A stretch of 64,000 nt of DNA from Hymenopus coronatus. Its lineage: Eukaryota; Arthropoda; Insecta; Mantodea; Hymenopodidae. The notes beneath the pieces are model-generated. The model made no database searches and had not been told where the DNA came from. It saw only the letters and a list, made by a program, of their open reading frames with translations. Position numbers and translations under genes: made by a program. Of the stretch, positions 21,241 to 34,729 are shown piece after piece. The stretch is from positions 74,474,696-74,538,695 of the forward strand of contig CM060884.1 in NCBI GenBank assembly GCA_030762935.1. The letters run 5' to 3'. Position 1 is the first letter of the stretch. Each line of letters starts with the position of its first letter.

Positions 21241-22726
21241 ATTACTTTTACACCCACTGTAATTCATATATAGTAGAGAAGGCGCTCTGAATGAACACAC
21301 CAGTTACTGTTTAATAAAATATATGTGACTTGTTATAATTGACATTGTAACAAATGAATAACAGTTTCACAAACTAGAACATACAGTGCCTGATGACATT
21401 TACGCGATATTAAAACTTCGCTAGTAGATGGCGACTGTTATAATGGTGACATCTGAAACACAACTTTTTATTTTATTAAATAAATCCAGTGACTGGAGAC
21501 TCTAAGCGATATTTACATATTGTATTCACGCTGTCTGTTATACATTTCACTTAGTACATTGAAGCCCCGGGCGTTTCAGAAGTTGAAGGGCCAAGAAACC
21601 CAGGGTGTTTACGCCCACTTTGAGTTATTATTTACAGTACATCCATTAAATCAGCCGAAAAGTATTGGGACAATCTAAAAGTACGGTATTCAAGGATTTC
21701 TCAACAAACAAGGAAATAGTCATAATTTCCGTTTTAATATTTTATTTTAAATTTACAACAAGTATCAAATATGAGTTTGAAAAAAAAACTGCGTAAAGCT
21801 GCTTACACTTCATTTATTCACAGTTCGAAAAACTCTCCCTCGAAATCAGAATTATCCACTTGTATCCCGAATTTCTGCTTCAGTTTACAGAAATCGAGGA
21901 AAATGCAGCATTTTAACATTTAAGAGCACAAGCGTAACAAACAGATCACCACCTTCAAAGAAAATGGCGCGACTACCTGAGAGCAGCCAATATTACTAAA
22001 CGATAACTGATGTATGTTCTTTGCCCAAGATCGAGATAAGGTCGTGGAATTGCATTAAAAGCGTTAGAAATACCTGCCCGAGCTAAACTAGGACATGGGC
22101 CTAATGAACATGTTGCACGGCCCGAGCTGTATTCGGGCTTGGGCTTCAATGTGTTAGAAAAGAGTATTTTGTTTCTGTCTAATGCCTATATCACACTACA
22201 GGTGAGAATATACGTTTCTTGCTAAGAGCTATTCGGAAGGGAAAGATAAATAATATCTAATAATATAAATAATATCAAAAAGGCAAACATAAAACTACAT
22301 TAAAAATGGGAAGGGAAGAAAGATTTTAAACACATATAAGTAGCCGAGTTTTCACAGGCTCCGAAAGTACCTTTAGGGGTAGAAGGAGGTGAGAGTACAC
22401 TGCCCGAGGGGAACATAACAGGAAAAGAGAAAACAATACCCCCGCTGGTCAGGCGACACTTTTTGAGGCACTTGGCGTAGAACAACTACAGAGTAAAGAT
22501 GTGATATTTGGGGTCCGCGGTGGAGTCAAACAGGCTACCTTTAACTGTGAGGGAAATAGTTATTGTAATACAGACCAGAGTACGGACGAAATCACTGCAT
22601 TAGAAGTTATAAGTAACAATAGTCGCGGTCGGGTAAAGTATAGTTTAACAGTAGAAAATTTAGGAGGAATGCGTGTGTGTTCGACGGCGGAAAAAGGCTG
22701 AACTAATTGAATAAATCACTCGTGTC
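21241..22726. other. Unassigned DNA, longest unique-looking stretch
   Basis: About 1.5 kb without GTR. At 21652 there is GCCGAAAAGTATTGGGACAA, reminiscent of Tc1-type transposon ends, but I found no partner end. Around 22080-22150 a pyrimidine/purine-poor stretch repeats GGGCTTGGGCTT and CCCGAGCT motifs. Two short frames of 61-66 codons (22300-22485 minus, 22501-22701 plus) have no known domain. Confidence 0.35.
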
Positions 22727-22865
22727 GTACCACACCCTGAAAAGAGTTTCCATGCCAGCCAAATCTGAGCTAGGGCACCCTCATTTCCACATCATTCCTA
22801 ATAGCCAAAACCGGCGCCCGGGAGACGAACCCGTAACCGCCTCACAGGGTGGCGCTTAAGTCAGT
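22727..22865 (-). other. Possible tRNA-headed SINE remnant
   Basis: The minus strand has GGTTCGTCTCCC (B-box-like, about 22822-22833) and, upstream, GACTTAAGCGCCACCC (A-box position). The body is short and the tail unclear, so this is a weak call. Confidence 0.35.
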
Positions 22866-22934
22866 TTCCCCATACATTAAGACATAACAATTCTTTATTT
22901 GAACTTATAATAAAGAGGCATACTTTTTAATTGT

Positions 22935-23275
22935 TGGCAACACATAAACACTTTCATTTTTGTTCAAAATGTCCGCCTCCTTGCTCAATACACTTCAAGT
23001 GACCTCATTGATGTTGTAAAATGTATTTTAAAAGGACATAAGAACATCATATTCTTCAGAATCCTCCACAGAATGAAATCGCATGGCGTCAAATCACAAG
23101 AACGTGGTGGCCAATCACAAGTTCCATATCATCCTATCCATTCTCTGAATGTGTTACTTATAAAAAATTCGAAAGTATGGTCTAAAATAGTTCTGTTGCC
23201 AAATCAAATTCAGAATGTGGCTCTTTTATATCTTGGCACTAAAAAGTTTTGCAGAATTTCTAAATAAGCTGCAGA
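22935..23275 (-). pseudogene. DUF4817-type mariner-like transposase, C-terminal relic
   Basis: One minus frame reads YLEILQNFLVP near 23240, then WPPRSCDLTPCDFILW (about 23048-23095). This is the PRSPDLTPCDFFLW-like segment bearing the third catalytic Asp of this transposase family. A different frame then gives KCIEQGGGHFEQ and a stop (about 22970-23005), the family's usual C-terminus. There are several stops and at least one frameshift. The second catalytic motif is unrecognisable. The protein is dead and only the last third is present. Confidence 0.78.
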
Positions 23276-23292
23276 AGTAGCTATACCTTAAA

Positions 23293-24026
23293 AAATATGT
23301 GTTACACTCACATGCCTTTCTCCAGCTGCTCTACACACTTCTTACAAAAGAGTATTCTTCTTTCTACACAAAGCTAATCGAAATAAACCCTATCAGAATG
23401 CTCTTATTACTTAGTGTTTATAAGTAAAAGAGAACTAAGGTAATGCAGTAGGCTAAAGAGTAAAATGATTTAAAAGCTGTAGCTATACGATTGTCATTGT
23501 AAATGGATGCAAAATGGACACTTCCTGCCTGAGAAAACTATAAGTACTTTACAATTGAAACCAAATAATAGGCAATATCTCGGATACGGTTACTTCCACT
23601 ACAAAAACGTAAAGGACATAAATTGTGTGTTTTGACTTGATGTACATTTCTTGTGCAGTAAGTTTTTGTCTATCTCTTACTGTGTACCAGTTATGCAAAA
23701 TTCCGTAAAATTCATCCAGAATAAAGTAGTCTTCAGAAGCAATTCCCAGAAATTTCAAGATGTACATGTTAGGAAGATACCAAACTTAAATACCGAGATT
23801 GGCATTCAACGATCTTTTCGTTTTTGAACTGTGCTGTTCACAGAAACACATATAGAAACACACACGCGCACACACGGGCCTTTTGATGAAAATGTTTTTT
23901 TTTTTTTTTTTGATACAGGGAGATCCAAAACATGTATTTCCGATGAAATCTCGGTATCAAATTTTGGGTGCAATGCAATACCTTCTCTATACGCTATATA
24001 CATAGCAGGTGTAGAGAAAGTAAAAA
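23293..24026 (-). mobile_element. GTR copy, type B, with central deletion
   Basis: The R end is CACTCACATGCCTTTCTCC. The sequence skips from the AGATGTACATGTT position (23770) to AGGAAGATACC, losing the CCCCACCCC region. CA tract ACACACGCGCACACACGG; L hairpin 23985-24022. Confidence 0.83.
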
Positions 24027-24151
24027 CCTGAAAATATCCTGCTCCAAGAGCTTCCATAAATCTTATGTGCTCCTTATGTGGAAAATACCGCGTAAAACCC
24101 CACAGCAGTGTAGTGCAAATTGAACACAAGACTTACGCATTGTGCGGAATT

Positions 24152-24155
24152 CATG

Positions 24156-24201
<46 letters not shown>

Positions 24202-24304
24202 ACATTATTATGATTATTAAGATCATTATTACTACTATTATTGCTATTATTACTATTAATATTATTACCATTGTGATTGTTATTGTTGTTGTGGTTGCTA
24301 TCAT
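24152..24304. repeat. (ATT)n-derived trinucleotide tract
   Basis: A pure ATT run (about 24152-24198) degrades rightwards through ATT/ACT/GTT mixtures into GTT/GTG triplets that lead directly into the 59-bp minisatellite. Confidence 0.9.
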
Positions 24305-27136
24305 CGTGGTGGTTTTTGTTGTTGTAGTGGAGTGGTTGTTATTATTGTTGTTGTGGTTGCTGTCATCGTGGTGGTGGTTGTTGTAGTGGTGTGGTTGTTA
24401 TTATTGTTGTTGTGGTTGCTGTCATCGTGGTGGTGGTTGTTGTAGTGGTGTGGTTGTTATTATTGTTGTTGTGGTTGCTGTCATCGTGGTGGTGGTTGTT
24501 GTAGTGGTGTGGTTGTTATTATTGTTGTTGTGGTTGCTGTCATCGTGGTGGTGGTTGTTGTTGTAGTGGTGTGGTTGTTATTATTGTTGTTGTGGTTGCT
24601 GTCATCGTGGTGGTGGTTGTTGTAGTGGTGTGGTTGTTATTATTGTTGTTGTGGTTGCTGTCATCGTGGTGGTGGTTGTTGTAGTGGTGTGGTTGTTATT
24701 ATTGTTGTTGTGGTTGCTGTCATCGTGGTGGTGGTTGTTGTAGTGGTGTGGTTGTTATTATTGTTGTTGTGGTTGCTGTCATCGTGGTGGTGGTGGTTGT
24801 AGTGGTGTGGTTGTTATTATTGTTGTTGTGGTTGCTGTCATCGTGGTGGTGGTTGTTGTAGTGGTGTGGTTGTTATTATTGTTGTTGTGGTTGCTGTCAT
24901 CGTGGTGGTGGTTGTTGTTGTAGTGTGGTTGTTATTATTGTTGTTGTGGTTGCTGTCATCGTGGTGGTGGTTGTTGTTGTGGTGTGGTTGTTATTATTGT
25001 TGTTGTGGTTGCTGTCATCGTGGTGGTGGTTGTTGTAGTGGTGTGGTTGTTATTATTGTTGTTGTGGTTGCTGTCATCGTGGTGGTGGTTGTTGTAGTGG
25101 TGTGGTTGTTATTATTGTTGTTGTGGTTGCTGTCATCGTGGTGGTGGTTGTTGTAGTGGTGTGGTTGTTATTATTGTTGTTGTGGTTGCTGTCATCGTGG
25201 TGGTGGTTGTTGTTGTAGTGGTGTGGTTGTTATTATTGTTGTTGTGGTTGCTGTCATCGTGGTGGTGGTTGTTGTAGTGGTGTGGTTGTTATTATTGTTG
25301 TTGTGGTTGCTGTCATCGTGGTGGTGGTTGTTGTAGTGGTGTGGTTGTTATTATTGTTGTTGTGGTTGCTGTCATCGTGGTGGTGGTTGTTGTTGTAGTG
25401 GTGTGGTTGTTATTATTGTTGTTGTGGTTGCTGTCATCGTGGTGGTGGTTGTTGTAGTGGTGTGGTTGTTGTAGTGGTGGTGGTTGTTGTAGTGGTGTGG
25501 TTGTTATTATTGTTGTTGTGGTTGCTGTCATCGTGGTGGTGGTTGTTGTAGTGGTGTGGTTGTTGTAGTGGTGGTGGTTGTTGTAGTGGTGGTGGTTGTT
25601 GTAGTGGAGTGGTTGTTATTATTGCTGTTGTGGTTGCTGTCATCGTGGTGGTGGTTGTTGTTGTAGTGGTGTGGTTGTTATTATTGTTGTTGTGGTTGCT
25701 GTCATCGTGGTGGTGGTTGTTGTTGTAGTGGAGTGGTTGTTATTATTGCTGTTGTGGTTGCTGTCATCGTGGTGGTGGTGGTTGTTGTAGTAGTGGTGTG
25801 GTTGTTATTATTGTTGTTGTGGTTGCTGTCATCGTGGTGGTGGTTGTTGTAGTGGAGTGGTTGTTATTATTGTTGTTGTGGTTGCTGTCATCGTGGTGGT
25901 GGTTGTTGTTGTAGTGGAGTGGTTGTTATTATTGTTGTTGTGGTTGCTGTCATCGTGGTGGTTGTTGTTGTAGTGGTGTGGTTGTTATTATTGTTGTTGT
26001 GGTTGCAGTAATCGTGGTGGTGGTTGTTGTAGTGGTGTGGTTGTTATTATTGCTGTTGTGGTTGCTGTCATCGTGGTGGTGGTTGTTGTAGTGGTGTGGT
26101 TGTTATTATTGTTGTTGTGGTTGTTGTCATCGTGGTGGTGGTTGTTGTAGTGGAGTGGTTGTTATTATTGTTGTTGTGGTTGCTGTAATCGTGGTGGTGG
26201 TTGTTGTAGTGGTGTGGTTGTTATTATTGTTGTTGTGGTTGCTGTCATCGTGGTGGTGGTGGTTGTTGTTGTAGTGGAGTGGTTGTTATTATTGTTGTTG
26301 TGGTTGCTGTCATCGTGGTGGTGGTTGTTGTAGTGGTGTGGTTGTTATTATTGTTGTTGTGGTTGCTGTCATCGTGGTGGTGGTGGTGGTTGTTGTAGTG
26401 GAGTGGTTGTTATTATTGTTGTTGTGGTTGCTGTCATCGTGGTGGTGGTGGTTGTTGTTGTAGTGGAGTGGTTGTTATTATTGCTGTTGTGGTTGCTGTC
26501 ATCGTGGTGGTGGTTGTTGTTGTAGTGGTGTGGTTGTTATTATTGCTGTTGTGGTTGCTGTCATCGTGGTGGTGGTTGTTGTAGTGGAGTGGTTGTTATT
26601 ATTGTTGTTGTGGTTGCTGTCATCGTGGTGGTGGTTGTTGTAGTGGTGTGGTTGTTATTATTGTTGTTGTGGTTGCTGTCATCGTGGTGGTTGTTGTTGT
26701 AGTGGTGTGGTTGTTATTATTGTTGTTGTGGTTGCAGTAATCGTGGTGGTGGTTGTTGTAGTGGTGTGGTTGTTATTATTGCTGTTGTGGTTGCTGTCAT
26801 CGTGGTGGTGGTTGTTGTAGTGGTGTGGTTGTTATTATTGTTGTTGTGGTTGCTGTCATCGTGGTGGTTGTTGTTGTAGTGGAGTGGTTGTTATTATTGT
26901 TGTTGTGGTTGCTGTCATCGTGGTGGTTGTTGTAGTGGTGTGGTTGTTATTATTGTTGTTGTGGTTGCTGTCATCGTGGTGGTGGTGGTTGTTGTAGTGG
27001 TGTGGTTGTTATTATTGTTGTTGTGGTTGCTGTCATCGTGGTGGTGGTGGTTGTTGTAGTGGTGTGGTTGTTATTATTGTTGTTGTGGTTGCTGTCATCG
27101 TGGTGGTGGTTGTTGTTGTAGTGGTGTGGTTGTTAT
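24305..27136 (+). repeat. 59-bp GTT/GTG-rich minisatellite, about 47 copies
   Basis: The unit runs GTTGTTATTATTGTTGTTG, TGGTTGCTGTCATCGTGGTG, then GTGGTTGTTGTAGTGGTGTG. GTCATCGTGG recurs every 59 bp in the left part and every 56-65 bp elsewhere, owing to gain or loss of GTT/GTG triplets. Variants (GTGGAGTGG for GTGGTGTGG, ATTGCTGTTG for ATTGTTGTTG, CAGTAATCG for CTGTCATCG) recur in blocks, which suggests multi-unit duplication. It is strongly strand-asymmetric (G+T strand). Open frames over it are artefacts of triplet periodicity. Confidence 0.95.
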
Positions 27137-27205
27137 TATCGTCATTATCCTTATCGTCATCATGATGATTATAATTATTATTATTATTGTTATGATTAAT
27201 AACTC
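27137..27205. repeat. ATT/ATC trinucleotide tract
   Basis: The minisatellite passes back into ATT-rich triplets (ATTATTATTATTGTTATG). The array is thus bracketed on both sides by the same simple-repeat type. Confidence 0.85.
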
Positions 27206-27510
27206 CTTGGCACGACAGCTCACAAGGAACCTTGGCTACCGCCTGACCGCTGCGTCCCCCATCTCGGTCCATGACAGACATGTATGGAGTGCAGACATGG
27301 TCAGCGCCTCGAATCCGCCCCGGCCGGTTAATACGGTCCTCATGACCTGGAACCGCTACTTCTCCATCAAGTAGCTCCTCAATTAGCACCCCCAGGGACC
27401 TTACGAGGCTGAGTGCACCCCAGACCAGGTCTCCCAGCGGGGGAAATATCCCCATACCGGTACCAGGAATCGAACCCATTTCCCCCGCTTGGTAGCAGCT
27501 GCGCTACTTT
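27206..27510 (-). mobile_element. tRNA-headed SINE, GC-rich body
   Basis: Minus strand: A-box-like TAGCGCAGCTGCTACC (27491-27506) and B-box-like GGGTTCGATTCCTGG (about 27464-27478). A 250-bp GC-rich body follows (CCAGCGGGGGAAATATCCCC and CGGCCGGTTAATACGGTCC on +). The tail meets the ATT tract. It is the most GC-rich interval nearby. Confidence 0.75.
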
Positions 27511-27540
27511 TATTATAATCATCATATATATTACAATATA

Positions 27541-27652
27541 ACGTAATATTGACTCGATTAGCATTAAGTAGATGGAACAATACGTTTTAGTAAGTATAGT
27601 TTTTTACAGACCAGGTAGAAAAAGTCATATGAGTAGAACACATCAGATGTTT
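27541..27652 (+). repeat. GTR R-end fragment
   Basis: GACTCGATTAGCATTAAGTA is followed by GGTAGAAAAAGTCATATGAG and GAACACATCAGATG, the standard R end. Nothing of the body is present. Confidence 0.85.
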
Positions 27653-28100
27653 CTAAGTGCATATTTCGCCCTCTTTTTCAGAGCTGAGCCAGCAAGTATA
27701 AAACTGAAATGTATTTCCTGTACTTTAATTTAAAAAAAAGAAATGTTGTCTGCTTTTAAATGCCTTTATATCATATACGCTATTCTAACTCATCAACATG
27801 AAAGTCGTGACGTCAGTGGAACCACGTGACAGCTGATGGCATCAAGCAAGTGCCCATAATTATCGTAAATTTCTGTGAAAGCGCCACAGTCTGCAACTTT
27901 AGAGCATTATCTTCTCGTATATTTCGTCCTGAAAAATAAAAGCGGCGCTCACTCGGAGTATTTTATCAGAGAAAAGATAGAGTTTACAACCCAGAGCGTG
28001 ATGAAGGAGTTCACATTCGTTGCTAGTGATATTCTGAAACGGTCCAGCTGAATCATTTACTAGCGCGGGGCATTCAAATGTACCCGTGTTAGCAGCCCAC
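27653..28100. other. Unassigned DNA
   Basis: Unique-looking. A minus frame of 90 codons (27899-28171) runs into the GTR L end and has no recognised domain. A motif GTGACGTCAGTGG (27808) is only a chance CRE-like word as far as I can tell. Confidence 0.35.
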
Positions 28101-28243
28101 TTTACTTCCTTATTGACCACATAGTTCATAGGTAGAGAAGATGTGGCACTCCACTCAGAAATCGATATCAAAAATACAAGTTTTAGAACCCTCTAAACTA
28201 AAAAAATACATTTTTAAAAAAAGATCTGCGTGTATGCCTTCAT
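28101..28243 (+). mobile_element. Left part of GTR copy hosting the giant array
   Basis: Diverged L hairpin (TTTACTTCCTTATTG to GGTAGAGAAG), then CACTCCACTCAGAAATCG, a poly-A block and AAAGATCTGCGTGTATGCC, the exact lead-in to the GT tract. At that point sequence unrelated to GTR begins. The matching right part resumes at 40871. Confidence 0.8.
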
Positions 28244-28431
28244 CTGTGTAGTAGTAGTAGTTGTGATAGTGGTGTGGTGGTGGTGTTGGTAGTGGTAGTG
28301 ATAGTATTTTATTATCAAGTTCACAATAATACAATACGTGCGTCACACAGCCGCATAGGACCGGTGACGTATGTGCTGTTTAAAAATATTTGAATTTAGA
28401 ATTTTATATACAGATCTATTTTATACAACTT
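28244..28431. repeat. GTA/GTG triplet tract and AT-rich border of the array
   Basis: GTAGTAGTAGTTGTGATAGTG and GTGGTGGTGGTG triplets (28246-28308) are followed by about 110 bp ending in TTTATACAACTTAAC, after which the first 82-bp unit starts. AAAATATTTG and ATACAGATC here are roughly inverted relative to sequence at 40825-40855 on the far side. Confidence 0.7.
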
Positions 28432-29067
28432 AACACACACACAGGCTCGCGCACTAGGACAACAGAACCAAAACAATAAAAGTAACAACACTCTGATATC
28501 ACACACACACAGGCTCGCACACTAGGACAACAAAACCAAAACAATAAAACAAACAACACTCTGATATCACACACACACACATACACACACTCTCACACAC
28601 ACACACACAGGCTCGCGCACTAGGACAACAGAACCAAAACAATAAAACACACAACACTCTGATATCACACACACACAAACACAGGCTCGCACTCTAGGAC
28701 AACAGAACCAAAACAATAAAACAAACAACACACTGATATCAAGAACAGACACACACAGAAACACAGGCACGCACTCTAGGACAACAGAACCAGAACAATA
28801 AAACAAACGACACTCTGATATCAACAACAGACATACACACAAACACAGGCAAGCACTCTAGGACACCAGAACCAAAACAATAAAACAAACAACACTCTGA
28901 TATCAAGAACAGACAAACACACAAACACAGGCACGCACTCTAGGACAACAGAACCAGAACAATAAAACAAACAACACTTTGATATCAAGAACAGACACAC
29001 ACACAAACACAGGCACGCACTCTAGGACAACAGAACCAGAACAATAAAACAAACAACACTTTGATAT

Positions 29068-29101
<34 letters not shown>

Positions 29102-29759
29102 CTCGCACTCTAGGACAACAGAACCAAAACAATAAAACAAACAACACTCTGATATCACACACACACACACACAGGCTCGCACTCTAGGACAACAGAACCA
29201 AAACAATAAAACAAACAACACTCTGATATCACACACACACACATAGACAGGCTCGCACTCTAGGACAACAGAACCAAAACAATAAAACAAACAACACTCT
29301 GATATCACACACACACACACACATACACAGGCTCGCACTCTAGGACAACAGAACCAAAACAATAAAACAAACAACACTCTGATATCACACACACACATAC
29401 ACAGGCTCGCACTCTAGGACAACAGAACCAAAACAATAAAACAAACAACACTCTGATATCACACACACATAAACACAAGCTCGCACACTAGGACAACAGA
29501 ACCAAAACAATAAAACAAACAACACTCTGATATCACACACACACACACACACACACACACAGGCTCGCACTCTAGGACAACAGAACCAAAACAATAAAAC
29601 AAACAACACTCTGATATCACACACACATAAACACAAGCTCGCACACTAGGACAACAGAACCAAAACAATAAAACACACAACACTCTGATATCACACACAC
29701 ACACACACAGGCTCGCACACTAAGACAACAGAACCAAAACAATAAAACAAACAACATTC

Positions 29760-31000
29760 TGATATCAAGAACAACCACACACACAAACACAGGCACGCAC
29801 TCTAGGACAACAGAACCAGAACAATAAAATCAACGACACTCTGATATCAAGAACAGACACACACACAAACACAGGCACGCACTCTAGGACAACAGAACCA
29901 AAACATTAAAACAAACAACACTCTGATATCAAGAACAGACACACACACAAACACAGGCACGCACTCTAGGACAACAGAACCAGAACAATAAAAGTAACAA
30001 CACTCTGATATCACACACACACACAAAAACACAGGCTCGCACTCTAGGACAACAGAACCAAAACAATAAAACACACAACACTCTGATATCACACACACAC
30101 ACACAAACACAGGCACGCACTCTAGGACAACAGAACCAAAACAATAAAACAAACAACACTCTGATATCAAGAACAGACACACACAGAAACACAGGCACGC
30201 ACTCTAGGACAACAGAACCAGAACAATAAAACAAACGACACTCTGATATCAAGAACAGACACACACACAAACACAGGCACGCACTCTAGGACAACAGACC
30301 CAAAACAATAAAACAAACAACACTCTGATATCAAGAACAGACAAACACACAAACACAGGCACGCACTCTAGGACAACAGAACCAGAACAATAAAACAAAC
30401 AACACTTTGATATCAAGAACAGACACACACACAAACACAGGCACGCACTCTAGGACAACAGAACCAGAACAATAAAACAAACAACAATTTGATATCAAAC
30501 ACACACACACACATACACACACACACAGGCTCGCACTCTAGGACAACAGAACCAAAACAATAAAACAAACAACACTCTGATATCACACACACACACACAC
30601 AGGCTCGCACTCTAGGACAACAGAACCAAAATAATAAAACAAACAACACTCTGATATCACACACACACATACACAGGCTCGCACTCTAGGACAACAGAAC
30701 CAAAACAATAAAATAAACAACACTCTGATATCACACACACACACACACACATACACAGGCTCGCACTCTAGGACAACAGAACCAAAACAATAAAACAAAC
30801 AACACTCTGATATCACACACACATATACACAGGCTCGCACTCTAGGACAACAGAACCAAAACAATAAAACAAACAACACTCTGATATCACACACACATAA
30901 ATACAAGCTCGCACACTAGGACAACAGAACCAAAACAATAAAACAAACAACACTCTGATATCACACACACAAACACACAGGCTCGCACTCTAGGACAACA
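29760..31000 (+). repeat. Higher-order segment I, copy 1 within the array
   Basis: A run of about 14 units carrying private variants (AAACATTAAAAC at 29901, AATAAAAGTAACAAC near 29990, AACAGACCCAAAACAATAA near 30293) recurs in the same order from 32620, offset 2780-2782 bp. Confidence 0.88.
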
Positions 31001-32014
31001 GAACCAGAACAATAAAACAAACAACACTTAGATATCACACACACACACACACACAGGCTCGCACTCTAGGACGACAGAACCAGAACAATAAAACAAACAA
31101 CACTCTGATATCACACACTCACACACACACACACACACACAGGCTCGCACTCTAGGACAACAGAACCAAAACAATAAAACAAACAACACTCTGATATCAC
31201 AGACACACACACATACACAGGCACGCACTCTAGGACAACAGAACCAGAACAATAAAACAAACAACACTTTGATATCAAGAACAGACACACACACAAACAC
31301 AGGCACGCACTCTAGGACAACAGAACCAGAACAATAAAACAAACAACACTCTGATATCACACACACACACAGGCTCGCACACTAGGACAACAGAAGCAAA
31401 ACAATAAAACAAACAACACTCTGATATCACACACACACACAGGCTCGTAGAATAGGACAACAGAACCAGAACAATAAAACAAACAACACTCTGATATCAC
31501 ACACACACACAGGCTCGTACACTAGGACAACAGAACCAGAACAATAAAACAAACAACACTCTGTTATCACACACACACACAGGCTCGTACACTAGGACAA
31601 CAGAACCAGAACAATAAAACAAACAACACTCTGATATCACACACACACACAGGCTCGCACACTAGGACAACAGAAGCAAAACAATAAAACAAACAACACT
31701 CTGATATCACACACACTCACAGGCTCGTACACTAGGACAACAGAACCAGAACAATAAAACAAACAACACTCTGATATCACACACACACACAGGCTCGCAC
31801 TCTAGGACAACTGAACCAAAACAATAAAACAAACAACACTTTGATATCAAGAACAGACACACACACAAACACAGGCACGCACTCTAGGACAACAGAACCA
31901 GAACAATAAAACAAACAACACTTTGATATCAAACACACACACACACACACACACACACAGGCTCGCACTCTAGGACAACAGAACCAAAACAATAAAACAA
32001 ACAACACTCTGATA

Positions 32015-32047
<33 letters not shown>

Positions 32048-32619
32048 CTCGCACTCTAGGACAACAGAACCAAAACAATAAAACAAACAACACTTTGATA
32101 TCACACACACACACACACACACACAGGCTCGCACTCTAGGACAACAGAACCAAAATAATAAAACAAACAACACTTTGATATCACACACACACACACAGGC
32201 ACGCGCACTAGGACAACAGAACCAAAACAATAAAACAAACAACACTCTGATATCACACACACACACACACAGGCTCGCACTCTAGGACAACAGAACCAAA
32301 ATAATAAAACAAACAACACTCTGATATCACACACACACACATACACAGGCTCGCACTCTAGGACAACAGAACCAAAACAATAAAATAAACAACACTCTGA
32401 TATCACACACACACACACACACATACACAGGCTCGCACTCTAGGACAACAGAACCAAAACAATAAAACAAACAACACTCTGATATCACACACACATAAAC
32501 ACAAGCTCGCACACTAGGACAACAGAACCAAAACAATAAAACAAACAACACTCTGATATCACACACACACACAGGCTCGCACACTAAGACAACAGAACCA
32601 AAACAATAAAACAAACAAC

Positions 32620-33275
32620 ATTCTGATATCAAGAACAGACACACACACAAACACAGGCACGCACTCTAGGACAACAGAACCAAAACATTAAAACAAACAA
32701 CACCCTGATATCAAGAACAGACACACACACAAACACAGGCACGCACTCTAGGACAACAGAACCAGAACAATAAAAGTAACAACACTCTGATATCACACAC
32801 ACACACAAAAACACAGGCTCGCACTCTAGGACAACAGAACCAAAACAATAAAACACACAACACTCTGATATCACACACACACACAAACACAAGCACGCGC
32901 TCTAGGACAACAGAACCAAAACAATAAAACAAACAACACTCTGATATCAAGAACAGACACACACAGAAACACAGGCACGCACTCTAGGACAACAGAACCA
33001 GAACAATAAAACAAACGACACTCTGATATCAAGAACAGACACACACACAAACACAGGCACGCACTCTAGGACAACAGACCCAAAACAATAAAACAAACAA
33101 CACTCTGATATCAAGAACAGACAAACACACAAACACAGGCACGCACTCTAGGACAACAGAACCAGAACAATAAAACAAACAACACTTTGATATCAAGAAC
33201 AGACACACACACAAACACAGGCACGCACTCTAGGACAACAGAACCAGAACAATAAAACAAACAACACTTTGATAT

Positions 33276-33311
<36 letters not shown>

Positions 33312-33742
33312 CTCGCAATCTAGGACAACAGAACCAAAACAATAAAACAAACAACACTCTGATATCACACACACACACACACACAGGCTCGCACTCTAGG
33401 ACAACAGAACCAAAATAATAAAACAAACAACACTCTGATATCACACACACACACATACACAGGCTCGCACTCTAGGACAACAGAACCAAAACAATAAAAT
33501 AAACAACACTCTGATATCACACACACACACACATACACAGGCTCGCACTCTAGGACAACAGAACCAAAACAATAAAACAAACAACACTCTGATATCACAC
33601 ACACATATACACAGGCTCGCACTCTAGGACAACAGAACCAAAACAATAAAACAAACAACACTCTGATATCACACACACATAAACACAAGCTCGCACACTA
33701 GGACAACAGAACCAAAACAATAAAACAAACAACACTCTGATA

Positions 33743-33780
<38 letters not shown>
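32620..33780 (+). repeat. Higher-order segment I, copy 2
   Basis: It repeats segment I with the same marker variants (AAACATTAAAAC at 32683). Offset stays within 2 bp over about 1 kb apart from AC-length changes, so this is a recent block duplication. Confidence 0.88.
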
Positions 33781-33783
<3 letters not shown>

Positions 33784-34400
33784 CTCGCACTCTAGGACAA
33801 CAGAACCAGAACAATAAAACAAACAACACTTAGATATCAAACACACACACACACACACACACACAGGCTCTCACTCTAGGACAACAGAACCAAAACAATA
33901 AAACAAACAACACTCTGATATCACACACACACACACACAGGCTCGCACTCTAGGACGACAGAACCAGAACAATAAAACAAACAACACTCTGATATCACAC
34001 ACTCACACACACACACACACACACACAGGCTCGCACTCTAGGTCAACAGAACCAAAACAATAAAACAAACAACACTCTGATATCACACACACACACACAT
34101 ACACAGGCACGCACTCTAGGACAACAGAACCAGAACAATAAAACAAACAACACTTTGATATCAAGAACAGACACACACACAAACACAGGCACGCACTCTA
34201 GGACAACAGAACCAGAACAATAAAACAAACAACACTCTGATATCACACACACACACAGGCTCGCACACTAGGACAACAGAAGCAAAACAATAAAACAAAC
34301 AACACTCTGATATCACACACACACAGGCTCGTAGAATAGGACAACAGAACCAGAACAATAAAACAAACAACACTCTGATATCACACACACACACACACAC
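33770..34400 (+). repeat. Higher-order segment II, copy 1
   Basis: Marker units here are AACACTTAGATATCAAACAC, GGCTCTCACTCTAGG, CTAGGACGACAGAACC, CTAGGTCAACAG and CTCGTAGAATAGGACAAC. They recur in the same order about 1857 bp downstream. Confidence 0.85.
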
Positions 34401-34729
34401 ACACACAGGCTCGTAAACTAGGACAACAGAACCAGAACAATAAAACAAACAACACTCTGATATCACACACACACACAGGCTCGTACACTAGGACAACAGA
34501 ACCAGAACTATAAAACAAACAACACTCTGATATCACACACACACACACAGGCTCGCACACTAGGACAACAGAAACAAAACAATAAAACAAACAACACTCT
34601 GATATCACACACACTCACAGGCTCGTACACTAGGACAACAGAACCAGAACAATAAAACAAACAACACTCTGATATCACACACACACACAGGCTCGCACTC
34701 TAGGACAACAGAACCAAAACAATAAAACA

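Noticed and set aside
21652..21680. Tc1-type transposon end (GCCGAAAAGTATTGGGACAA)
   Set aside because: No inverted partner or transposase sequence found within the neighbouring 1.5 kb; the similarity may be chance.
24074..27479. Open frames of Val/Ile/Leu/Trp or Thr/Asn/His/Gln runs, up to 148 codons
   Set aside because: They follow the triplet periodicity of the 59-bp minisatellite and ATT tracts on both strands, so coding is not supported.
27801..27840. Promoter with CRE-like element GTGACGTCAGTGG
   Set aside because: A single short word with no TATA/Inr arrangement or adjacent gene.
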